Assembly: GCA_002500745.1 (NCBI GenBank)
Contig: DLST01000007.1
Span: 189,786-253,785, forward strand
Length of the DNA stretch: 64,000 bases
DNA from: Sphingobacterium sp. UBA7855
GTDB lineage: Bacteria; Bacteroidota; Bacteroidia; Sphingobacteriales; Sphingobacteriaceae
Direction of reading: 5' to 3'
The position numbers and the translations under genes are program-made. Below the pieces are notes generated by a model. The model was not told where the DNA came from and did not search any database. It was given only the letters and a program-made list of their open reading frames with translations. Shown here in pieces: positions 1 to 6,721 of the stretch. Position 1 is the stretch's first letter. Every line of letters starts with the position of its first letter.

Positions 1-448
1 TTCCGATCGTTCTGATCTGCTGCTTTTCCTTTTCGGATAGGAAAAGTGCTTCATTGACTTCATAGTCGAAAAAGCTATAGTTACCGATGTTGTTTGCCAA
101 GTCATAGGTGCGGATAAAATCTGGATGGAAAACAACCGAATAGCCAACTTTGACATCAGAGCTCGTCGGATCTACAGTAATGGTCTGCCCGGGCTTGAAG
201 AAGGTCATTAGGCCTTCGCGAAAGTCGTATTGATGGGGGCCATAGCGTAATACGCACTGTGCATCTTCTTTGACGGAAATGCAATACAGATTGAGCAGAA
301 AGGTGGTTTCTACCGATGGATGTGTATGCTTGTTCTTCGAGAAATCGATGATACTGAAAAGCGGATGCTGCGGTTTGGGCAACTGCAATGCTTCATGATA
401 CTCCGCGATGGAATTTACCTTAACAAATGCTGGTTCTTTCTTTGACAT
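1..448 (-). CDS. AraC-type transcriptional regulator, N-terminal part (cut by window edge)
   Basis: The reading frame starts at an ATG at 446-448 and stays open to the left edge, giving 149 residues of the N-terminal half only. The sequence (start MSKKEPAFVKVNSIAEYHEA, then a beta-rich stretch with TTFLLNLYCISVK and MTFFKPGQ) resembles the cupin-like sensor domain in front of AraC-type helix-turn-helix regulators of Bacteroidota. The DNA-binding half would lie outside the window, so the AraC assignment is inference from the N-domain and the neighbour. It lies downstream of the aldo/keto reductase on the same strand, an arrangement common for regulators of small oxidoreductases. A hairpin in the 109-base gap may separate the two transcripts. 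Confidence 0.7.
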   Translation of the reverse strand, partial: MSKKEPAFVKVNSIAEYHEALQLPKPQHPLFSIIDFSKNKHTHPSVETTFLLNLYCISVKEDAQCVLRYGPHQYDFREGLMTFFKPGQTITVDPTSSDVKVGYSVVFHPDFIRTYDLANNIGNYSFFDYEVNEALFLSEKEKQQIRTIG

Positions 449-517
449 GTTCGTAGTAGCTATCAAATATCTTTGACGTTTTTGTATTGCCTAGCGTATG
501 ATAGGCTAATTTAAGTA

Positions 518-550
518 AAATGTCATGCGCTTTGGGCAAACATGACATTT
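518..550 (-). terminator. hairpin terminator after the aldo/keto reductase gene
   Basis: Perfect 10-bp arms (518-527 and 541-550, core ATGTCATG/CATGACAT) with a 13-base loop lie 7 bases beyond the reductase stop codon. The bases after the stem on the minus strand are only moderately T-rich, so termination may be partial. Confidence 0.5.
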
Positions 551-557
551 ATATTTT

Positions 558-1553
558 TTACGATTGCAGCGGTATACTGACATCGCGCGATCCGGTATCT
601 AATCCTACAGGTAGAATAGCTTCAATGCGCTGTATCTCCTGGGCAGTCAATAGGATTTCGGTGGCTGCAATATTCTGCTCCACATAGCGCACTTTTTTAG
701 TTCCAGGGATAGGCACAATGTCTTTTTGGATGAGCCAGGCAAGGGCGAGCTGCGATGGCGTAACTTGTTTTTCTACACCCAATCGTTCAAGCTCGCGTAC
801 GAGTTCCAGATTTTTGTAAAACTGCTCGCCCTGAAATCGTGGAATAAGTCTGCGAAAATCATCTGCTGGAATATCGTCCGGCGACTTGATTTCTCCTGTA
901 AGAAAGCCGCGGCCCAAAGGGGAGTAGGCCACCAGGCCGATGCCCTCCGTTTGTGTGAGTTCGTATACACCGTTGGTTTCCACCTCACGTCCGAAGAGGG
1001 AAATTTCATTTTGCACAGCCGTAATCGGATAGGTAGCATGTGCTTTTTTTATTTGCTCGGCACTGACTTCTGATATGCCTATATACCGCACCTTACCCGC
1101 TTTGACCAGTTCGGCCATGGCACCGACAGTTTCTTCAATAGGCACATTGGGGTCGGGTCGGTGCATATAGTATAGATCAATGACGTCGGTATCGATATTT
1201 TTTAGGGATCGTTCGATTGACTTCTGGATATAATCTGGCCGGCCATTTATACGCCAGGTCACTTGACCACTGGCATCAATCTCAAAGCCGAATTTGCTGG
1301 CGATGATAAACTCATTCCGTTTCCCCCTGATGGCCTTGGCGATAAGCTTTTCGTTTTCAAAAGGACCGTAAAGATCGGCAGTATCCAAAAAGTTTCCACC
1401 GAGTGCTAAGGATCGATGGATGGTCGCAATGGATTCTTTTTCGTCGGCCTTACCGTAAATATCGCCTGTGGATGCAAAACTGCTCATGCCCATACAGCCG
1501 AGACCTATCATTGGAATTTCTAGCCCTTGGCTGCCTAGTTTTCTTGTTTTCAT
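558..1553 (-). CDS. aldo/keto reductase
   Basis: A 331-residue NADPH-dependent aldo/keto reductase of the YakC/AKR13-like group, full length for the family. It reduces aldehydes or ketones in the cytoplasm; the substrate cannot be told from sequence. The catalytic tetrad is visible as Asp57 and Tyr62 (DTADLYGPFENEK), Lys87 (ASKFGF) and His131 (YYMHRPDP). The barrel strand GKVRYIGISEV, the QNEISLF segment and the cofactor-loop motif YSPLGRGFLTG follow in order. No signal peptide is present. It is transcribed towards the partial AraC-type regulator. Upstream, repeated AATTACrG boxes could be a regulator site. Confidence 0.93.
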   Translation of the reverse strand: MKTRKLGSQGLEIPMIGLGCMGMSSFASTGDIYGKADEKESIATIHRSLALGGNFLDTADLYGPFENEKLIAKAIRGKRNEFIIASKFGFEIDASGQVTWRINGRPDYIQKSIERSLKNIDTDVIDLYYMHRPDPNVPIEETVGAMAELVKAGKVRYIGISEVSAEQIKKAHATYPITAVQNEISLFGREVETNGVYELTQTEGIGLVAYSPLGRGFLTGEIKSPDDIPADDFRRLIPRFQGEQFYKNLELVRELERLGVEKQVTPSQLALAWLIQKDIVPIPGTKKVRYVEQNIAATEILLTAQEIQRIEAILPVGLDTGSRDVSIPLQS

Positions 1554-1884
1554 TTGATGCTATTTTTTTGTTACTCAAAATTACAGTGAAAGATCTGTTG
1601 GGTACTTACCCCAATTACAGAATAATGTAACCGAATTACGGATCGTAACGTATACTTCCCCGTATACCTTTTGGTAGGTGCTCCGGTGATCAGAGCAACT
1701 AAGGGATCTCGTTGATGGATAGGCAGAACGAGGCGACCGCATGGCAACGAATGTCGGCACAGCGATGACGAATTGTAAACGGCTGCAGTTAAATATTAAA
1801 TCGCTGAACAAATCGATCATAAAAACGCTTAAATTACATCAAAATTGAGCCCATGATAGGCTTCAATGGATAATTTAAATAATC
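1554..1884. promoter_or_regulatory. divergent intergenic region with AATTACrG and GTATAC repeats
   Basis: This 331-base gap separates the divergent reductase and secreted-protein genes and holds no convincing gene. AATTACAG occurs at 1579-1586 and 1613-1620 and AATTACGG at 1634-1641; the last two are 21 bases apart, two helical turns. GTATAC occurs at 1650-1655 and 1662-1667. Direct repeats with this spacing suit an AraC-type dimer, but the assignment is inference. No clear TTTG/TAnnTTTG promoter was found. Confidence 0.35.
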
Positions 1885-2535
1885 ATGATGAGAAAATATT
1901 GTTCTATACTGCTTCTTCTAGCAGCTTTAGTCGGAAATGTAGAGGCGCAAATAGTAACGACTAAACTGCTCCCGCAGCGGATACCCGCAGGTTTTGACCG
2001 TGTGATGGAAGCGGTTTCCGACATATCCGGTAGGAACGGGGATAGCAAAATACAGGTCACACCGCTTGCAGCAACCGAGACGACGGCTACCTTTGAAATT
2101 GAAGAACAGGGTTTAAGTATCGAAACTGTGGTGGACGACGAAAAGAAGTTCAATAAACTAGTCGCTGAAGCGGCAAAGGACGTTTCCAAACCGAGTATTC
2201 ATATCTTGCATACCTATACGTTGAAGGATAAAAAATTCAAAGTGCCACCGCCAAGAAAGATTTTTTTCTCTCCGGAGTACGGGGTAATCTGGACGTTGAC
2301 CCTAAAAAAAATAGCAGACAAGGAAACGGAGCTCGTACTTAACTATAAATCGATAGCACCCACATTTGCCAAGAAGATTGAGCTTGAATTTGAAAGTGAT
2401 ACCTATTACAACAATAAGATCGTCAAAATTGCTGTCGATGATATCCGGATGCGTCATCTGATCCGTGAAATTTTAATCAATCAAATGCATGTCGACCGGG
2501 ATTACCCTGCACCGACATATCCGGCGTCTAACTAA
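1885..2535 (+). CDS. secreted protein of unknown function
   Basis: 216 residues that I do not recognise as a named family. The N-terminus MMRKYCSILLLLAALVGNVEAQ is a typical Sec signal peptide with a VEA-Q cleavage site, so the mature protein of about 195 residues should be periplasmic or outer-membrane associated without a lipid anchor (no lipobox). The rest alternates short charged strands and helices and has no transmembrane segment and no cysteine pair. It is monocistronic: a divergent gene lies upstream and a strong terminator follows 35 bases after the stop. Start choice between the two adjacent ATG codons is uncertain by one residue. Confidence 0.75.
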   Translation: MMRKYCSILLLLAALVGNVEAQIVTTKLLPQRIPAGFDRVMEAVSDISGRNGDSKIQVTPLAATETTATFEIEEQGLSIETVVDDEKKFNKLVAEAAKDVSKPSIHILHTYTLKDKKFKVPPPRKIFFSPEYGVIWTLTLKKIADKETELVLNYKSIAPTFAKKIELEFESDTYYNNKIVKIAVDDIRMRHLIREILINQMHVDRDYPAPTYPASN

Positions 2536-2570
2536 AAGTATTTGCGCAGCAATTTGCTGCATAAGGTAGT

Positions 2571-2596
2571 GGCCGAACCCCGCGTTCGGCCTTTTT
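2571..2596 (+). terminator. rho-independent terminator
   Basis: GGCCGAA (2571-2577) pairs with TTCGGCC (2585-2591) and is followed by five T. A second small hairpin, GCAGCAA/TTGCTGC at 2546-2560, lies just before it. Confidence 0.85.
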
Positions 2597-2788
2597 AATA
2601 TAGGCTATTTGACATTGGAACATGTAATACTTCGATTCTGGCAGTGGCTTATTAGGATGGTCGTCCAAGTCCGATAAAGGTGCCAACTTTTGTAGGATTT
2701 AATCTGTTCCAATAATTGTAATACTAATAATATTATAAATGTGTACCTTTACCAAGGTTCATAAGAGCCGCTAACTTTAATCAACTGT

Positions 2789-3871
2789 ATGATTAACTTA
2801 TATGGTGCGGATTCTACCTTTACGGTATCCCAAAAACATCTCGATCAGGCGCTTGAACAAGCCCGTATGGGCTTTTGGGAAGTAAGTTTGGTAGAACATA
2901 ATTATATGTCTTGCACGGATCAGTGCAAAAGAAATTTTGGGCGGGACACGACTAAGGAATTTAGTTACAGTGATATGTTGGGCTGTATCGTAGAGGAAGA
3001 CCGCGAGGCTATGCAAGATTGCGTGGCCCGATCTATTGAACTCCACATCCCCTATAACACGCAGTATCGTGTTCGTCATACCGATAATAGCATACATTGG
3101 ATTGAGGCCTGTGGATGGGTTACTTATGATGAGGCTGGTCATCCTCAACTTATATCGGGGACAACGCTTGATATCACCGAAAAGAAAGAACTTGAAATTT
3201 TGCGCGATGAAATGTTAAGCATTGCCATGCATGAAATCAAGACTCCGCTTTCATCTGTGAAAGGAACGCTGCAGATGCTGGAAAGGAAATTGGAAGTGCA
3301 AGAAGATACACTATCGAACAAGCTGGTTCAGAATGCACTTAAAGCCACCGAGCGTATCAACCGATTGCTAAATGAAATGGTTGCGCCTGTAATGGTGATG
3401 GCCAGGGGAATTGCATTGGATAAGACCCAAATAAATCTATCACAGCTCGTACTTGAAATAAGTGAAAACGCTGGACTGGTGTTTCCTGAAAGTGATATAC
3501 AACTACATATACCTGAACAGGATGTCTTTCTGCATGCTGACGGATATCGTATCGGACAGGTCATCACAAACCTGATCAATAATGCGATTAAGTACAGCGA
3601 TGGAAAATCGCCCGTGCACGTCAAGATGGCAGCCAATCAGGACGGGGTATCGGTGCTGGTGAGTGATCAGGGAATTGGCATAAAACCTGAAGATCGGAAA
3701 AAAGTATTTGAGAAATTTTATAGGGCCAATCGTGAGGGGCATATTGAAGGACTTGGTATTGGACTTTTTCTATGCGCCGACATCATATTGCGGCACGGTG
3801 GTCAGATCAAGATCCTTGAAAAGGAAGGTCCAGGTACGGATATCTCGTTTACACTTCCTTATAACGGGTAA
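2789..3871 (+). CDS. PAS-domain sensor histidine kinase (soluble)
   Basis: A 360-residue kinase without transmembrane segments or signal peptide, so a cytoplasmic sensor. An N-terminal PAS domain with PAC-like end (residues about 15-135, ending TTLDITEKKELE) is joined to a HisKA dimerisation domain with phospho-accepting His148 (SIAMHEIKTPLSS) and a HATPase_c domain with N box NLINNAIKYS, G1 box DQGIGIKPEDR and G2 box GLGIGLFLC. It resembles the C-terminal half of the larger kinase at 4522-6600, with the same order PAS, HisKA, HATPase and the shared strings GTLQMLE/GTIQMLE, which suggests duplication. A receiver-like gene follows 205 bases downstream on the same strand. The signal sensed is unknown. 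Confidence 0.92.
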   Translation: MINLYGADSTFTVSQKHLDQALEQARMGFWEVSLVEHNYMSCTDQCKRNFGRDTTKEFSYSDMLGCIVEEDREAMQDCVARSIELHIPYNTQYRVRHTDNSIHWIEACGWVTYDEAGHPQLISGTTLDITEKKELEILRDEMLSIAMHEIKTPLSSVKGTLQMLERKLEVQEDTLSNKLVQNALKATERINRLLNEMVAPVMVMARGIALDKTQINLSQLVLEISENAGLVFPESDIQLHIPEQDVFLHADGYRIGQVITNLINNAIKYSDGKSPVHVKMAANQDGVSVLVSDQGIGIKPEDRKKVFEKFYRANREGHIEGLGIGLFLCADIILRHGGQIKILEKEGPGTDISFTLPYNG

Positions 3872-4021
3872 GGCCGTAACTCTTCGATAAAAACACCCGC
3901 TATGTAGACACCTGACTTGGATAGGTATTGGAGTTTTACAAACCACTTTAACGTAACATGTCAAGTCGAAATATCTATTTTCATTTATTTAAAACTATTG
4001 TTATTGAATGCAAGTTCTGAA

Positions 4022-4064
4022 TTAAATGAACGGAAGAATGACTTCCTTTTTTCTGTTCATTTAA
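4022..4064 (+). other. nested inverted repeats with terminator-like core
   Basis: Outer arms TTAAATGAAC (4022-4031) and GTTCATTTAA (4055-4064) are perfectly complementary over 10 bp. Inside them GGAAG (4032-4036) pairs with CTTCC (4042-4046), followed by six T at 4047-4052. The inner part looks like an intrinsic terminator and the outer arms could make a competing or extended stem. It ends 12 bases before the receiver gene start, so it may attenuate that gene or terminate the kinase transcript. Confidence 0.5.
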
Positions 4065-4076
4065 AGATGGAAAAAG

Positions 4077-4454
4077 ATGAAAAGAAAAATAATAGTTTGC
4101 GATGAGAGCTCAATGGTATTGGAAGCCCTTTCGTTGGTTTTAACGGATAAGTATGAGGTGTATACCATTTCCCAGTCAAAAAAGCTGATAGGTGCAGTTG
4201 AAAGCATTCATCCCGATATCGTGCTCATGAGTGCAGAAATGCATTGGCAGTTTGATGGCAATCAAATCGTAAAAAGTCTTTTTACTAAAACCTTTAAAAC
4301 TATTCCGGTGATCATGATGTCTGCCAATCCGACGGACAGTGAATCTGCAAAGGCATGGGGTGCTGACAGTTTTTTACCAAAACCTTTGGACTTAAATGAG
4401 CTATACTATCAGCTCAACAAATGTACAAAAATGACATGCCGATCGACTGCTTGA
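4077..4454 (+). CDS. receiver-domain protein lacking the phospho-acceptor Asp
   Basis: A 125-residue single-domain CheY-like protein. Secondary structure order and several receiver residues are present: the acidic pair position (CDES, Asp9), the Ser at the switch Thr position (VIMMSAN), and the conserved Lys in FLPKPLD. At the phospho-acceptor position, where families have LxDxxMPxMDG, this protein reads IVLMSAEMHWQFDG: Ser52 replaces Asp and one extra residue is present before FDG. It is therefore probably not phosphorylated in the usual way, though Glu54 is close by. No output domain is attached. It sits between two convergent histidine kinases and may act as a decoy or adaptor. The ATG is preceded by an unusual nested hairpin. 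Confidence 0.82.
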   Translation: MKRKIIVCDESSMVLEALSLVLTDKYEVYTISQSKKLIGAVESIHPDIVLMSAEMHWQFDGNQIVKSLFTKTFKTIPVIMMSANPTDSESAKAWGADSFLPKPLDLNELYYQLNKCTKMTCRSTA

Positions 4455-4521
4455 TGGGCATCAGCGGCAGGTGTAGCTATCAAATTTTTCGTTTGAATAA
4501 CGATGCAGCATAGTTGACGAA

Positions 4522-6600
4522 TCAGCATGCATGGGGTATGGTAAACCAAAAGTTACTGCCTTCGCCCGGTGTGCTGTCCACGCCGATATCACCGCCATGC
4601 CGACGCACGATTTCTGCAGAAATATACAGCCCTAGCCCGAGCCCAGAGTATTTCTTTCCATCCGGATAGACGCGGTAATAGCGTTCGAAAATTTGATGCT
4701 GTAGTTCTCGGGCAATGCCTTCGCCATAATCGCGAACATGAATCTTGACATAATCTGCCTTATTTTCGATCCGCACATCAATTTGATAGGATTCGGGCGC
4801 ATATTTGATCGCATTATTGATCAAATTGGAAAGGACTTGTTCGATACGCTGCTCATCGGCATTGATCAATGTGTCGAGATCCCCGATCAAGTTGAGCTGA
4901 TGCTTTCCAATTATATTGATTTCTTGAAAACACGACCGAATTACATCAGCCGCTACCATGGGTTTTCTATCAAGTTTTAATTCACCTAAGCTGATGCGGT
5001 GCATGTTGAGCAGATCATCGACCAGCGCTGTTATTCTTTTGATACTGACGCTCGACATTTCAATCAATTTTCTTATGTTAACATCTGCCGATTTATCTTT
5101 GAGCATCTCCAGCATTTGTATCGTACCACGTAGACTGGTAATAGGAGTTTTGAGCTCGTGGCTGGCGATACTGAGAAAATCTTCTTTTTGAGCTTCGTAA
5201 TTTTTGCGTTTGGTCACATCTACGGTTACGCCGATCAGGTCTAATGGTTTTCCTTCGGCGTCATAGCGGGGTAGCCCCGAGGAATTGATCCAATGTAGCG
5301 ACCCATCGGGCCATCGGGTAAGATATTCAGCCTGATAGGTGATATTTTTAGCAATGGCTTCCTTAACTTTTTGTTCTACCGCCTCACGATGCTCTGGGAC
5401 GATGGCCTGCATAAGGTCTTTAAATTGAAAATCTTTTGTTGTTGGAAGACCGAAATGAGCTTTGCAGGTGGCGGATGCCTGGTTTTTCCAGGTTTGAATA
5501 TCCAGGTGATAGGTACCCAATTCTCCTGCTTTCAATGCGATTTCCAATTGCTGGTTGAGCCCCTCAAGATGTTCTTTCTGTAGTATACGCTCGGTTACGT
5601 CATTGGCGATTACGATGATTGATTCTGTATTTCCATCTTCGCCCTTAACGGGTTCATATATAAAATCAAAATAATGTTGACTCACTACACCTTCATAATC
5701 AAACAGCACTGGCGCTGTATCACCAATGTAGGTTTCGCCATGCATAAATACGTTGTCGAGAATTTCAAGGTAGGGCTGATCGTGCAATTCTGGCAATGCA
5801 ACCGCCAGCGGCTTCCCGATTACAGCAGTCGTTTTGCCCCAGATTTTGAGCACCATATCGTTGGCCACTTCAATGTTCATTTCCCGCCCTGTTAAAATGG
5901 CGAAAGCAATAGGTGCTTTGGTAATAAATGATTTTAAACGCTGCTCGCTCCTTTTTAGATTCTTATTGAGTAATAGGGTGATATCGTAGGATTTATACAG
6001 TTTGCTGTTCGAAAGCGTGAGCTGTTCATTGGCAGCTTCCAGTTCACTGTTGAGGTCGAGTAGCCGCTGCTGCATATTGGCCAGGTTGGTGTTGGTGGAA
6101 GCCATTTCTTGTTCGTTTTCAATGGCTGCATAACGTAAAGCGACCTGATCCATTGCAGTACGGGCAAAGGACGCCAGCATACGCTCTTCGGCGGCACCAA
6201 ATTCGCGATGTCGATCATCAGCAATACTGAAAGTACCGATATGAAATCCGTCGGGAGTGATCAATGGGGCAGCAGCATAGAAGCACAATCCATATACCTC
6301 GCTAAAATTAGCCTCCGGTCTGACCAGCACTTCGCCTTGCGGGATGATCTGCGATAGCAGGCTATCGGTATGGCTAATCTGTATCGGATCGATGCCGATG
6401 GCTGACTTAACAAAGATACGTTCTGCGTCAATAAAGGATAGCAGCAGTACCGGCGTCTGGAACACCTGGGCCGCTATTTCCAACAGCCCATCAAAAATAT
6501 TTTCGCAAGGGCTATCCATAATTTCGTAACGCTGGAGTGCGGCAATCCTTTCCCTTTCCCTACGTGGTGTAGCCGCTTCGCTGAATACATCTTCTGTCAT
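4522..6600 (-). CDS. GAF-PAS-PAS sensor histidine kinase (soluble)
   Basis: 692 residues with no membrane segment. In order: a GAF domain (about 20-165), a coiled-coil stretch (about 165-215, LANMQQRLLDLNSELEAANE), a first PAS domain (about 218-335, ending VIANDVTERI), a second PAS/PAC domain (about 345-465, ending VTVDVTKRK), HisKA with His481 (SIASHELKTPITS), and HATPase_c with NLINNAIKYA, DYGEGIA and GLGLGLYIS. All catalytic boxes are intact. The last two thirds align with the smaller kinase at 2789-3871. It is convergent with the receiver-like gene, 67 bases apart, and lies downstream of the GAF protein on the same strand (121-base gap), so the three may form one signalling group. Ligand unknown. 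Confidence 0.93.
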   Translation of the reverse strand: MTEDVFSEAATPRRERERIAALQRYEIMDSPCENIFDGLLEIAAQVFQTPVLLLSFIDAERIFVKSAIGIDPIQISHTDSLLSQIIPQGEVLVRPEANFSEVYGLCFYAAAPLITPDGFHIGTFSIADDRHREFGAAEERMLASFARTAMDQVALRYAAIENEQEMASTNTNLANMQQRLLDLNSELEAANEQLTLSNSKLYKSYDITLLLNKNLKRSEQRLKSFITKAPIAFAILTGREMNIEVANDMVLKIWGKTTAVIGKPLAVALPELHDQPYLEILDNVFMHGETYIGDTAPVLFDYEGVVSQHYFDFIYEPVKGEDGNTESIIVIANDVTERILQKEHLEGLNQQLEIALKAGELGTYHLDIQTWKNQASATCKAHFGLPTTKDFQFKDLMQAIVPEHREAVEQKVKEAIAKNITYQAEYLTRWPDGSLHWINSSGLPRYDAEGKPLDLIGVTVDVTKRKNYEAQKEDFLSIASHELKTPITSLRGTIQMLEMLKDKSADVNIRKLIEMSSVSIKRITALVDDLLNMHRISLGELKLDRKPMVAADVIRSCFQEINIIGKHQLNLIGDLDTLINADEQRIEQVLSNLINNAIKYAPESYQIDVRIENKADYVKIHVRDYGEGIARELQHQIFERYYRVYPDGKKYSGLGLGLYISAEIVRRHGGDIGVDSTPGEGSNFWFTIPHAC

Positions 6601-6721
6601 ATGACCGGATTATCTTTGTGTAAAGATAACCCAATCTTGGCAGATATGCTATGCCGATGCCATAAAATTAATTTTTGTGTAATAAAGCTGTTCACAGTCG
6701 TCAGTCAGCTGTACTGGCACA

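Noticed and set aside
1581-1820. A 79-residue minus-strand reading frame in the divergent gap
   Set aside because: Composition is unlike a protein, it has no motif, and it covers the likely regulatory region of both neighbours.
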